A stretch of 64,000 bases of DNA from Andrena cerasifolii (Eukaryota > Arthropoda > Insecta > Hymenoptera > Andrenidae), in the NCBI RefSeq assembly GCF_050908995.1, contig NC_135118.1, forward strand, positions 6,634,001-6,698,000, written 5' to 3'. Every line of letters starts with the position of its first letter. Position 1 is the first letter of the stretch. Positions 22,034 to 35,171 of this stretch are shown piece after piece. The notes beneath the pieces were generated by a model. It did no database searches. It had not been told where the DNA came from and worked only from the letters and a program-made list of their open reading frames with translations. The translations under genes and the position numbers were made by a program.

Positions 22034-22830
22034 TAACCCTAAGCCGGTTCGGTTCTCAGCACCGTAGGCTGACCCGCATAACCGAGTAACCCGAAGAATC
22101 CAGGCACAGAGTTACCCGGTTAACCCGTTCTGAGAGCGGGTTGCAGTAATACGGTAGAGGGCGTAGTTTTTCTCTAAGTTCGTGAAATCGAGCTGTACTT
22201 ATGAGTTTTTATCTGAGAAACTATATATCGCATTAGGTTCATTCTTTTTTATTTTAATGTAGAAGGTTTTGCCTATTTGAATAATATTTTTTTGAAATTG
22301 TAAAATTATTTATGTAACGTCAAATTATAAACAAATTTTTATTTTGCAAATTTCTCCACGAGGGTGACATGTTTCTAAATTTGAAAAAATGACAATATTC
22401 TTTGAATTTCGTATATAATAGTTGTGTTATAAAATATATTAGTTTTATTAGAAATAAATAAATTACATTCATCCACCACGGTGATGCAATTTGACCAAGA
22501 AACGATTTGCATGTAATGTCGTGGGTATAACTCAAGAAAATTCATCACATTTTTCTTCGAGAGATTAAAAATTAGACCGAGAAACAAAACCCTGCAAGTC
22601 ATTGACGTCATTGCATGCAACCCAGTTCTTATTAAAATTGCAGTTGCATCGCAGCGGTGGCCGAGCGCGGAGCGACCATAGTCGGATTTTGGACGTAGAA
22701 TGTCGTATGTCACTTGTAACCCGCTCTGAGCGGGTTAACCGGCTCTCTGTACTTTTTGGAAGCCGTTCCTTCGGGGTTACTACGGGTTGCAGTAACCTTC
22801 CCTTGGTTAACCGGATTCAGGTTAGGGTTA
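22034..22830. mobile_element. Inverted-repeat MITE with TAACCCTAA ends
   Basis: The left part (22034-22150) and right part (22710-22830) form imperfect inverted repeats about 110 bp long. Outer ends are TAACCCTAAGCCGGTT on the left and the reverse of TAACCCTAACC on the right. The best-paired block contains CCGGTTAACCCG followed by a GAGCGGGTT motif. The middle is AT-rich without a coding frame. The TA at each extreme fits Tc1/mariner-type targeting, but the outer boundary is set only by the repeat, so it may be off by several bases. Confidence 0.65.
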
Positions 22831-25800
22831 GGCGGCGATTACAATCCCTGGCATCTTTCAATTCCTTACAACGAACATATTTCAACTTTACATATTATGC
22901 GGTATGATAAAAAAGCAATGACAATGGTAATAGTTTTCAATTTATCCTTTTACGAAACTATACAGCTCTCTTACTGCAACCAACACTGCTTAGCACTACT
23001 CCTATCATTATTCTTACTATGAAACTATACAGGCGGTACCTTGATAGGTTATGAGACTCAGAAGAGCAGAATTCTTCTACAGAATGGATAACTCGCCCAG
23101 TCGTCTGGTAAACGAAAGTTCGGCGTTCAAATCTCACTCCAGCATAGCCACTTTTCTTTCCCTTACAGTAGTGTCCTCAACATTACTATCACTTACATTA
23201 TCATAACTACTCGGGGCATTTACTTATGGCTCGCGCTTGACACTTCTATCCACTTTACCATCCTTACCAAGTCAGCGCCATCTCTGCCAACCGAGCGTAT
23301 ACAAAGTAGCAATCGCGAGCCACAAATTGCCCCATCTAACACCAGCTTTTCTACATTAATCCATTGTACTCTACTTATTCCTGCCATATCCTTTGTAAAA
23401 TTACCATCGTACGTCCACGAGGGGTACCTTTCGTAGTCAATAAATCTAGCTACCTATTACAGCTCGGGAAAGGGTCAATCGAATCGGATGTCGTAAAAAG
23501 GCAATCGCAAGGAAGTATGAGAGAGGACACCGCGGCAGGTCGACGTCGAGTGGAGCGCGGTATTCGCGGTGGCCGCGTTCGCAGCGCCACCTCAGGCAGC
23601 AGGAAAATTCGATAGAGGCGGAGTTCGAGGTGCGGCCTTCTCGCACGCTCCTCCCATAAGCTCGGAAGCTGCCCGCGGGCACAGTCGCCGAGCGGCGCCT
23701 ATGGATCTCAGAAGCTCGCAACGAGACACCGTGGCGCGCCCTGGCGGCGCGTTTCGCAAACGAGCCGGCACCTATTCCACTGACAGGGGCCGAGGCCCGC
23801 GGATCTGTCGTCGTTCGGTGCCGGTTTCTTCCCGGTCATTCTTTCCACGAACTGCTATGAGTGAACGGAGTGTTCACGGTCTCCATTAATATTGATTCGT
23901 CGTTAAGGATTTCGATAGACGTCGAGGGTCACGGCCGGATCCAAAGGCACCGCTTGCTGCCGTCGCACGCGTAGGTACAGTATTCGATTATGTTCTTTGT
24001 CTCTCAAATTTGGCGGGAACGGACCTGTAACACGGCTATCGACAGCTGTCGATAATATTGTGCTGCATAGGAAGTTGGAATAGATCTCGGTACATAGGAG
24101 ATTGCTTATAAAGAAAGGGACATGAATGAGACTTTTCGCTCTCTACATTTTGACAGGCACTGCCATTGCACCTGCCAATTCAGGTTTAATTATGAATGTG
24201 TAAATGTGAGGCTTGGAAACGGGAACGTGGGTATAGCAGGCTGTCCGCAGACCAATTACCATGAGAAAAATGTGGACGAAGTAATACTGCAGAACAAGTA
24301 TTATCGATAACCTAAAATTTCTGTCGTGGTGATGGGCATTTTTTCCAAGTAGCTTCGGAATCACGGCAAACACTGGCGAGCGAGCGCAAATACGACATTT
24401 AAATTGGTAAACGATGATCGAACGATAAAAACATTCCTTTTCAAATGGAACGAATTAATACGCTCGGAATTACATACCGTTTCACAAAACACGAGGCTCG
24501 GGGATCGCGCTTTTTTCCAGCGTTGTTTACCTCGACGTTGTTTTCACTAGAGTTTAATTACTCGTGGGTACGCAACGAATTCAACTCGAACGATAAACAC
24601 TGCACACTCGCGAGTAGGTTATTATCGCGTAAAATGCTCCAGGATTTGATTTTCCACCACGTTGTTACAGACCGTTCACGGTGTCTTACATTTTCAACTT
24701 ATAAACAGTCACGCGCGTCTACCAAGATGGATGCCTACTACCACCTGGAACTTAATCACAATAATTAAGAGCTTCGCCATCTTGGCCTATTATTCATCTC
24801 GCCCGTAGGCTCCCCCACGGCTTTCAGTGGATCGCGTTCAGCGCCACTGGATCGTGCTAAACATGTTACTAGACTAGGGGATTACAGAGGCATTATAAAT
24901 TTTTCTTGGAGAAATATATGCACTACATATTACAGAAAGTTTCAATTAAAGAACAATATTTTTGTATGCATTATGAAACGGTGTTTTCGTAATATATTCT
25001 CGAATACAAATGTGTAGATACTCAACTAAAATCCCCATACGGTATATAACTGCAAGTTAAGTCATAGGTATTATTCTAATTGTGGCGGTAGCCCCTATAG
25101 GTCTTGCTGCTAGTTCCGTGCAAGTTATTTTCATGCACCAATATGGCGCCATTAGTAGAAACTGGTTCGTGCGTGTTTAGTTCAAGTTGTGTGAAAAGTT
25201 AAATGATTGTTGGAGAATGATAATTGGATATGAAACATTGTGGGATTGTAGGTGAGGTACGTATAACCTGTTTTACATAATATTTGTCATTTACCAAGCT
25301 TTGATAATTACTTGCAATCTAAAGAAATGACAGGTTAAGATTTCGATTTCTCAATGAGAATTTATTCGTAAATATCTTGCGTCATGGAAATCAATTAAAC
25401 ATTCATTATCAAAATTCATTATTCATTCATCAAATTGCAGTGGTATTTACAATTACGTTCTTTCTGTCAGGCTATTGCAGAATAACAGTAATAGTCGATC
25501 CATCTTCATTATTTCAAATCTTTTTAACGAGATCAAACCACTGACAAAGTATTAAGCTTGTAAACAACGGTTCTCAATGCTGTCTCACGGTGAAATCGAG
25601 CGTTGAAACACAACGTGTACAGACACCGGGCCGAAGTGGCGATTTAGTTTCAGAAATCGGCATGTGGGTGGCAGTGGACGGTAGAATCGTTCGGTATGCC
25701 GCTGGCAGCGGCAATGAAAAATAGGTTACCTTTTAGTGAACCGTTTTAGAGGACTGTAGCCGTAGGGAATGAAGATCAATAAAACAGCGAGAGAAAAAGA

Positions 25801-26424
25801 ACGATTTGAGGGTGGCTCCGGTTTCAAGGCGACGGTGGCTGCGAAGAAGGGTGGACAAAATAGGGGTGGTAGAAGGAAGCTGACGGGAAGGGGCGATACT
25901 TCATTCAATTTAAATGAAACTCGTATTAACGGTGTGAAATCAGCGAATTCAATTAGGCGAGCTTTTATTAATACAACATGATTAATTAAACAATACCGTG
26001 GTAGGGGAGTGGGGAAGGCCGGCGAAGGGGGATAGTGGGAGGCGGAAGGTTCAGGGAGTTGCAAAGGGTTGTCGGGAGAGCGGCAGATGTTCGTGGCGTC
26101 AACCAAATTATTAAATGTCGTAAGTTGCGCGCCCCAATTCCAGCTAAGGGATGTTGTAAATAAATTCCTTGGCTTTCTTCGATAAACTCCTGGAGTTCTC
26201 CATTCTCCCAGAAATTTTCATCAATTTCCCCAGCTTTTTCGTACGTGACAATTTTCAGTCTTAACAAAGAATTTCGAAACTAATAACCATTCCACAACTT
26301 GTTCAGAAATTTGTAACTATAAGTTACGCGAACCGTTCGCACTTGCACTGCATTATTCCTGATTATGCGGTCGTTCCTATGCTCCACGACCTTGACTTGA
26401 CAGGGTCGTGTCGAGCACTTAAAC
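22831..26424. other. Gene-free stretch
   Basis: I see no gene. A tRNA-like segment near 23085-23150 is discussed as a finding. A CpG-rich block lies at about 23480-23880. Positions 24860-25560 are AT-rich. Open frames reach about 126 codons (25726-26106, minus) but are unrecognised and overlap other frames. Confidence 0.5.
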
Positions 26425-26425
26425 C

Positions 26426-26469
<44 letters not shown>

Positions 26470-26481
26470 TCTCTCTCTCTT
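26425..26481 (+). repeat. CT microsatellite
   Basis: CT dinucleotides run about 57 bases with CCC and TTC interruptions. This equals a GA tract on the minus strand. The open frames across it on both strands are products of the repeat. Confidence 0.95.
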
Positions 26482-29400
26482 GCCCACATTACCCTGGAAG
26501 CAGATGTGAATGCACGCGGCCGACCATGCATGCTCGCTCCTCGCATATCGTGTTTTAGCTATTAGTCAGGCACTCGAAATTTCATATAAAGCCTGTCAAT
26601 CACTCCCAGCAGTTATTTGTCTCAGGCAATCGACGTCCTAACGAGTCGGAACCGTGGACGATTATGCACGGATTTTAAAGGCATCGATCATTCAGTCACT
26701 CCGAGTTTCAATATTCCATCCTGAGATCGACGCTCGATTAATTGGAAAGTTTCGGGCAGGTACTCGCTTCGTAAAGGAAAGACCCATAAGAAAAATACAC
26801 GTGTTAGTCATATCGGAGACATAAAAGTCGTATAATGTAGTAGGATGATGTAATACCTTAATGACAAGTACACGCTTTCCTAATTATTTTCGGCACCTTT
26901 AGAATTCTTATTACCGTAAATATCAATGCGAAAGAATGTTATACCAATTCAGCGTAAATCCTGCAGAAGCGACTCGAACTACAAATTCAAGTGTATTGAA
27001 ATTCTTGAAACATGTTAAAATCTTTCATTCAATTTAATTTAAATTTAACCAAATCCAATACGCATAGTTACCTTCAGTTTTATGTAAATTAACGGGATTG
27101 CTAATAACCCAATCTGTTGTTGCATCTTTAAAAATGAAATAAAGAATACAGGGAAAAAATCGAATGTCGAATATCGAGGCACTCTTCGGTGAAACGAACG
27201 TTCAGTTCCCGAGCGGCTCTACGTGTAGTCAGTGTTTTCACCTGCATGGAAAGACACACAGAAGGTAGACGGCGCAGATGGAGGGATCGGTATTCCGCGT
27301 CACGGTTTCCAAGGGACGCGTAGGATTTGTTTACGAAGGGTTCGTGAGGCGTGTTTATAAGTGGAGCGGAATTTCCCTTTGTTCTCGCCGAGCGGAACGA
27401 GAGCTCCTCTGCGTTTCTACCTGGAGGAAAGTGACACGAGAGAACTTGACCGAGAAATCACCCTTCGTGAAACGAGCCTCTCCAAACTCGGCCGCGATAT
27501 TAGGCGTGGAGCGATGCCTCGTATTGTATTTCGTTCGACGGATTTAGAGATTAGACGGGGATGCAAATGGCGCAGCTGTGTTGACCGAATGTTCCTCTTG
27601 CGCGTGGAGTGGCGGTGCTGCCCGAAGATGGGTACGACGGTGAACTTATTTAGGAACTTAGGTTGTCGCGGTTTCCTCGAGAGATCTCCACGGTTACCTC
27701 TCGCCCCCTTCATATCCGGCTGGGCTCGTGTGCCGGGCCGTTCTAAGGTTTAGACGAACTTTTTCAATGAAGATTATTCCGAAGTCTGCTAACTACTCCG
27801 TCGAGCTCCCTCGAGGGCTCCCGCCAACTTTTTTCATTCGCCTAACTTTGCGTCGGACGTCTGCTCTCTATCTAAAGGAGAAGCAGCAGGGCGGGCGAGC
27901 ATCAGCGGCCAGGAAACACTGGAGACCAAGAATCCCGCGTAGTTATACGAGGATGTTGCGTTTATTGCCATCTTAGAACTGTGCTCGCCTGCCAACGCGA
28001 CTAGATATTAGCCCTTGAACGCGCAATATCTCCTCCGCCCGGACTTTGAACCCGCGACGCGGACAAACCGGGTGAAAAACTTCGTGTGGAGTGTCTTGGA
28101 CAATTTATCGAGCGGCTTCTCTTACGCGTTATTCCGGGAGCTCAACGTGACTCCATGATTCTGACCTGAAGTCCTCCTTAAACGCAAACATTAAGAAGAA
28201 CATTTTTCAATCACAAGAGCAATTTCCCGCCTCACGCTGCAAAATTACCACCCCCAAGCCGCAATTTAACTCCCTTTCTGAAACCCCGCGCGGAAAAGGA
28301 GCAATTGCTCATCAGCTTCGGAGATTCTCCAGCCACCCGGAAGTGTCTATCCTCGCCGCTCATTATCTGACCGTAAAATGACAAGCCCCCCTCGATTAAC
28401 AGCCAATTATCGATCTCACGTCCGCTGGAGACGCATCACCGCAGCGCGCGCGCGTGCACGCCGGTCGTGGATCCTGGAGATCTCGATCGCGTTACGTCTG
28501 CTCCCTCGTGTACACCCGTCGTCGAAGGCACGCTCGAAGACGCGCCGCGCTCCCGTGAAGGCTCCCGATCCAGGCGATTTATCGCTCGTTAACCTTCGAG
28601 CCGGGCGGACTCTCTTTGCCAGCGGCATAATGACCGTAGGAGGAATGCGGCGCATTCAGGCGTCAGGTCCCGCGGCGCCTCGTAATTGGTCCGCCATTCT
28701 TCACCGCGTCAAAATACAACGCCGTGGCAAAGATGAGAGGTGGACGTATAAAATAGCGGAGAGGAGCTTCTGAAGGATCTGATTAGCGACGCGTGGATCG
28801 CCGAAGCCATCGACGCTGGATCAACGAGACCTCTGAAAGACGCGAGAGAGGCCGAGGGAGGACGACGAGGCCCAAAACGCCAGAGGAGGAAGATGAGATC
28901 CCCGGTCTTCTCGGACGTTTGACGTTCATTCAGGTTAACCTTTCGAGGCAGCCTCTTTTCAGCGGCAGAATAAGGCAGCCAATGGTGCCGTGACGCGGCC
29001 AGCGTAGATAATTGAACGTTTCAGTGGCTGGCTGCCACGAGTAATAACGGCATATATACACGCCGTACACCTGATTGCGAGGGATCCCGGGATAAGACGG
29101 GGCTGTCGGGGAGGGTACGGGCGCAACCGTACGCAGGGCGTCCGTCTCGCTGGAGAACGTCTTCATTATCCGCTGACAGCCGCGTCGACCTTTGAGTTTG
29201 GCTGCTCGGATGATTTTCGGCACGGGAACAACACGCTCGCGGACAATGATGCTTTTCGGGGTCTGTCGCGAAGGCACCACTGATTTTTTACGCCGTCACG
29301 GTGACTTTCGACTTCGACGGCTAGCTGATCTGCTAGAGTTTATTAGATTTGGAAAGTACGGGGTAGAATCTGATTGGTGGCTTGAACTTGCAGGGGATGA

Positions 29401-29593
29401 TTCTTTGTGTGGGAATAAACTTAATACGTAGAAAGAGACTTTTTTTAAAGCTATTTTGAAGATAACTTCCTCTTGCGCGATTGAGTATGCTTTGGTTAAC
29501 ACATGTCTGTCTAGCGCTCACTGTTTCTACTTGCGGGCTGGTGTTTGGAAAATGCAGACTGTGATATATTTAGTTTATGTAGGTGAAAAAGCG
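26482..29593. other. Gene-free stretch
   Basis: I see no gene. Positions 26760-27180 are AT-rich. Positions 27200-29300 are GC-rich, with overlapping open frames up to about 131 codons that give Arg/Ser/Pro-rich peptides on both strands and no recognisable domain. Confidence 0.5.
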
Positions 29594-29665
29594 AGCCTCG
29601 AGCGATGGGACTCGCACCCAAGATCTGTGGGTTCTCTGTGTACTGGTTTGCCGCGTTACCAGTTC
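29594..29665 (-). other. tRNA-like sequence, possible SINE head fragment
   Basis: Read on the minus strand, this has CTGGTAACGCGGCAAACC, resembling a tRNA D-arm and A-box region, then about 20 bases later GATCTTGGGTGCGAGTCCC, close to a pol III B box and T-arm. A short T-run (TTTTT) follows. The acceptor ends do not pair, so it is not a functional tRNA. A tRNA-derived SINE fragment is the likeliest reading. It ends about 10 bases from the hAT-type MITE. Confidence 0.35.
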
Positions 29666-29674
29666 CCCCAACGC

Positions 29675-30232
29675 CAGAGTTGTGCAGAATTACAATTGAA
29701 TTACTCCATTAATTATAATTACAAAATAATTCAGTTACATCGTATTCAATTACGTTGTAATTCGTAATTCAGATCTCGCATTCAATTAAAATACATCGCA
29801 ATTCGTAATTGCAATGTATTTGCAACTGCATAGTACAGTGTAATTTAATTGTAATTACGAATTAAGAGGTAACCAAATTGAGAGGTAATAAGAGGTGGAA
29901 AGAAATATGTGGATAAAGGTTTCGAACAGAAAAAAATTATTACGTGTGCTGAATGTGGTATTATTCATAAATTTATAATATATAAAGGGAAATAAACCCC
30001 TTTGTTACATTTTTTCCATTTTTTTCTCACTTCTTCAGAGTTTTGAGCTGTAATTTAATTATATTGTGTTTCAATTACATTGTAACTCAATTGCACGCAC
30101 AATTACAGTAATTATTAATTCAACTAATGGAAAATTTTGAATTATGTAATTGTGTTACAACGTAATTGAATTAGTATGTAATTGCAATACAATGTAATTA
30201 AATTACAGTTTAATTCAATTAGCACAACCGTG
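29675..30232. mobile_element. hAT-type MITE with 8-bp target duplication
   Basis: The 558-bp element starts CAGAGTTGTGC and ends with the near reverse complement GCACAACCGTG (9 of 11 pairing). It is flanked by a perfect 8-bp direct repeat, CCCAACGC, at 29667-29674 and 30233-30240. An 8-bp duplication and CAG-type ends are the established hallmarks of hAT transposons. The interior is built from reiterated AATTACAAT/TGTAATT-like motifs near both ends and has no transposase frame, so it is non-autonomous. Confidence 0.92.
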
Positions 30233-30240
30233 CCCAACGC

Positions 30241-33200
30241 CTACTCTGCTATGCTACTCTTTTCCGAACTCTACAAATAGGTACTCAAACTAACGTTTCG
30301 TCACCTATGTGCCAATCGCACTATAGGCCGTTCCCAAATGCCGAATGCCTACATGTAGAATATACGTAGATACTCAATGCATATTTGTGTTAACATTTGT
30401 GTGATCTTCGAGATCAATAGTCTTCACATCTTTTGCTCTCCACTTACAACAATTCGTTCTAAGTATTCAAAAGTGTTCCCATATTTACCCTCCACGGTTT
30501 TGACGCCCTCGCTACTATTACGTAATTCCATACCTCACCCTGCACGTTTCTCTCATTCGATTTCATTAAATTTTCACCACCCCCAACAACCCTCACGTCT
30601 CCCCACGTTTCCCAGCGCCACACCAGGCAACTATTTATCGTTCATCTCATTACTGGAAACGAAATAACGTTCCAATAATTGTCTCCAATGAATCCACCGA
30701 ATCGCGCGCAACCCGGGCAAGTAAGTATAAAAGGGGGCTCGCCGCGGGACGCGTGTACACCCGCCGCTGCGTGTTTGAAAGCGCGAGGGTGCACAGGATC
30801 CGCGGTATTCGCCCGTGATTACACCGTCGCGTTTATATTCGGCCACTCCCGGTGACTTTCTATCCGAGCGTTGCAAATAACGAGGCCGGTGCATACACAT
30901 TCCGAATATTGGCAATCGGGGGCATCGCATTTAATTTGGGCTCCCGGCGTCCGCAGGAAACGACAAACATTTTGTTCAAACATTTGACAAACACTCGTCG
31001 CGGCCCCGGCTCGTTCCGCCCGTCTGCCTCGTCCGAAACAACTCTGTCGCTTCGGCAAACACGGCGAAACCGAGACGAGACGGGGGGCACCGTGAAAAAG
31101 AGGGAAAGAGGCTGGCGCGGGGAGGGATGCTTGTTTTGCTACTATCCGCGCGGCCAAGTTCGCTGGGCTGCATACCTTGGGGCGTCGTCGACCTCTTCAT
31201 CTGCACTCCCGGGGTCCTCCCACAGCAGCTTCTTTCCTTCTTTCGTGCTTTGTCGTCCATTCTTCCTTTCGACCGTGTCCGCGCGTCCCCTGCTACGGTT
31301 ATTGGCTACCTTTGCCTTTGCGCTGCAGCCACTGTTTATCATTCACCTGTGTACTATGCAGGATACGGTGGTAAAGGAGGTGGAATTATTCCTTCTGCAA
31401 AAATAAATCAAAATCTCCACGGAGAGTCTTAATTTTTTTTGAGGAAATCGCGTTTGAAGAACTACTGTGCTCTCCTACATTTAACGAGGACTGGGTTTTT
31501 GATATTTGCCCACGTACACCTGATTAACGAAATAGTATGCATTGGTTAGCGGCGAGCTTAACTCGCCAAGTCCCCATCTCAATTAATTTCCCCCAGAGCA
31601 GATCTAGCTCTTCCTCCTCCCTGAACAAAAATCATCCTTACCGCTCTTTATAAATAATTATTTTAAAATATAATTTTTGGCAGTGAGTGAAACTTTTCCT
31701 AGGTACTTGTTGAATAACAAAACCCTTTTGTTTGATAAAAAATGTAATACTCATGAAGTACCAATTAACCAAATTTGCTGCTTTGGGCAGTTGCCCAGCT
31801 TGCGCCCTCCTAGATCGGGCCCTGATTTCTCCAACTGAATATGTATTTGACTTTTCAACCTACATCCACCCACAGATTAAAACAGCTCTTCCTTCAACTC
31901 CACTCTCCACTATTTAGTATCATCTGCATCTAAAGAAAAACAATCCACTCCACATTACAGAATCAAACGTAACCGACTCAACTGCATCGATAAACTCCAC
32001 AAAACCGACCACGCGTTCACTCGTCGACCCTCCATCAAATTTGCAATCCGCGAACGATGCACCTTCGCAACCATCCCTCGGGCACGAGAATTCAAATTTA
32101 AGGAACACCCTGTGCACGTCGTACAGCTGTAGATCAATTACCCCCGATACGGGTATATCCAGGTCGTACGAGGCACTGGATGACGTTCAAACAAAAGGAT
32201 ACCGATGGACGCTGATAATCACGCGAGGCTGGCGTGCACGCAAAAAAGGCAAGATCCTGCGGAGCGGAGGATGATCGCGCCCCGCCATTTGTAATAACTA
32301 TTAATTAGCAGGCGTTATCGTTGCTCACGAGATCCAGGTATCGAGCACGTCCCCCCTGGCTAAATGGGAACGTCACGGTGCCCGTGTAAGTGGCTTGTCT
32401 AACATTTTGATTAACACGTCTCTGGCAGAACGACGAGGCGGGGACGGCCAGCGAGACGCTAGAGCCTCCCCTCTCCTCTCTTACCCGTCTTTTATTGTGC
32501 GTACGGACGTAGGTTGGTATTAGCTTGTCAAGGAGAAGGCGGACTGTCACTCAGGAACCTGAAAGACTGTCTGACTGTCAGGGGGAGGGTACCGACGCCG
32601 GGGCTGTGGGTCCCGTGGATCGATCTGTTAAAAACATGTTTACACGCTACCACCGCTTTTCACCTCTCCTCCGCCTCGCCAACACTCCCACCTTGCCTTT
32701 TTCGAAGTCGCTGGGGTCCCTCTTGTTCTCCCTTTTTTCCCCCCCTCGACACCCGTGGCTCCACGGATCCCACCGTAGTCTAGCCGTGAACGAAATTGGA
32801 CGGGTAAGTTGGTCGACTATTTGCTTTCTCGAAACGGGCATCCGAATCGAGCCGGGAATTAACCTTTCCCTCTACCTGAGGGGGCTTGATTCTTCTCGGT
32901 AGGTGTGAATGTATAACGGCGGGGGGGTTTGAGAAATAAGGCTGACTCGAGCCCACTTCTGTGTGTCGCGTCTCCAGCTTGTCGAACCGTGAACAGATAT
33001 TCTGGTTCCTGCTCCCTGGGAACGGTTCGGTCGAGTTCCTCTTCGGGGCTGGCGAGCTCTAATCGCGCCCCTGGAAGTCCTGGAAATTGATCAGGCTTCC
33101 GTGAGACGATGCTGTCCCTGTACGCGTGGAAATATCGCGCTGCGGAGGCTCGCTTAATGTCGAACGCATCTTGGACGTCAGCTCGATAGATCGTAACCGC

Positions 33201-35168
33201 GCGCCGTAATTGCGCCAGTTCATTTCGTATTCTCGTCGGACGCGGGGTTTTGTATTTCGTCGCGTCGAATTATCATACGTTCACCTCGCTATGGCGCTTC
33301 GGCGGGATTAAATTTTCACAGTGGACCGGTACTGATTCGCGTTCGTTCGTGTTAATAGGTCGTTTATACGCCGTTCGTCCCGTTTGGATAAAACGTCCTC
33401 GGGTCTTCGTTAGTTTTCCACGCCGTTCGTAACTCCCGCGTGTCGAACCGTGACGCAGACTTAGAGTCGTTCCTTATTACCTACGGGGATTAACAATATT
33501 GGACCGTGTACCGTTAGTTCAAAGATAAATGTCAGAGTTTGATACTTGTGATCTCTCTGTTGAACCTTGGGATATTCTTGGCTTTGTTCAAATAGCTATT
33601 TCAATGTTGTTCGAAAGATTCTTGCGGGTTTAGGACGCCCTGCATGTTTATACTTTAGGATTTCGGGACCCCGATTCGAGGAATATATCGAAATCGTAGA
33701 AAAAGGTAAATGGGACAATCTATGTAGTAGGAATAAGGCCTACTTATTGTTAGTTACGCAGAAAAGTATCAACCCTCAACGATCTGAAACTGAGTAGGTA
33801 AATTTAGTCTGAAGATTTTAATTGATAAAGAAAAATAGTTTTATTTCTTGTTATTTTTTTACAAAGTTTAATAATGGAATGTTTAATAGTGAGTAGTGTA
33901 ATTAATATTATTTTAAATTTTCTGTAGCTTTTGTTTCTTAAGCCTAAAATGCAACTTGGTACTTTTATCAATCTATGGGTTGGTAATTTTTTGCAAAATA
34001 AAGATCACAAAATTATGAGATCATACTTCGTTTAACTAATTTTTTGTTACTTGGAGGATTGGTAGCTGTCTGCCCAACTAGACCCAATTATGAATCGATC
34101 ATGGCGGTACTGAAAAAACATTTCAAAACTGTTGCTTATATCCCTATGCAACCCGAGTACAAGCAGCCCAAATAATAGCCCCGGTTTCCCTGGAATATAA
34201 CACGTCAACATAGTATTTATCAAAAATCAATAAAATACACGGGCTGTAACTCAGAATTACATTTATTACAGCACTTAATACATCCATAAAACGAGTCACA
34301 TGAAATTACTCTAAAAACATCCAATTAGCAGCAGGACGATCGACGTGACCGTATCGACGTTCGAATCTCGCCGATGCCTTGTTGATCGATGAAATTTTCC
34401 TGTCCCACGGACGCAACCAGTTTCGCGGTACGGCTTCGAGCCGATCTCTCTCTTTCACGACTTTTCACACGGAATTTAAATTACTCGCTCGGCTAGGCGG
34501 TCTAACAGGTGTACTCCAATTAACAGCGTCTCTTGGCGAAAAAAGGGGTAGGCAAATTTACCGGTCGGTCGCGATTAAAATTCCAGAACAGCGTCTCGAT
34601 TTATAGTTTCCCGTTACTTTCGAAGTCGCGGACGAAAAACAGACTAATTACCAACCCTCCAGGACTCGTCCATTCATTGGAAACGCTTCCACATGCTCGA
34701 GCTTCAACTTACTCTGCCCTCGTAGACACCAGCCAACTAGCTGCGCAAGTCTTACTGTACGTTTTTAATTAAGCCTCGCGCATACCATCCACTTTTTGCC
34801 GATCGACAGTTTAGTGGATGTCGTAAATGCCATGAGCTTATATGGGATCGCGAATATTTGTTAATTGCGCATGGAGTGGATATAATACTTAAACAGTGGT
34901 CGATGCTATCGAGCATTAAACTGCAGTTCAGTCGATGGAAAGTCGATAGTATACGCTACATCTCAATTTAGAGAAATAATTAATTTTTTTCGGAATAACC
35001 TTCCTGTAGAATTATTGAAGAAGCTACTTTAAACTATCATTGATTAGTCAACTGATAAATTAGAAAACTTGAGAATGGTAATTGCAGTCGAATTCCATGT
35101 TTGGTCCACGGAAACTACTACACATGTATATCGCTATGACATATTCACTCCTCTTGTGTCGTCCTCAC
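30241..35168. other. Gene-free stretch
   Basis: I see no supportable gene. GC-rich blocks at about 30700-31340 and 32390-33460 carry overlapping open frames (up to 184 codons on plus at 30852-31406) without recognisable domains. Positions 33790-34320 and 34960-35160 are AT-rich. A TATA-like box at 30726 is listed separately. Confidence 0.5.
30726..30734 (+). promoter_or_regulatory. TATA-box-like sequence (weak)
   Basis: TATAAAAGG matches the consensus core-promoter TATA box and sits at the edge of a GC-rich block. I see no consensus arthropod initiator at the expected distance and no gene downstream, so it may be chance. Confidence 0.2.
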
Positions 35169-35171
35169 TAA

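Noticed and set aside
22645..22675. GCGGTGGCCGAGCGCGG, like a tRNA-Ser/Leu A box
   Set aside because: No B box at a suitable distance and no foldable arms.
22813..22832. Telomere-like GGTTAGGGTTAGG
   Set aside because: Only about two units, and it is the terminus of the inverted-repeat element, so not telomeric.
34325..34375. GACGTTCGAATCTCGCC, like a pol III B box
   Set aside because: The candidate A box is too close and the arms do not pair, so probably chance.
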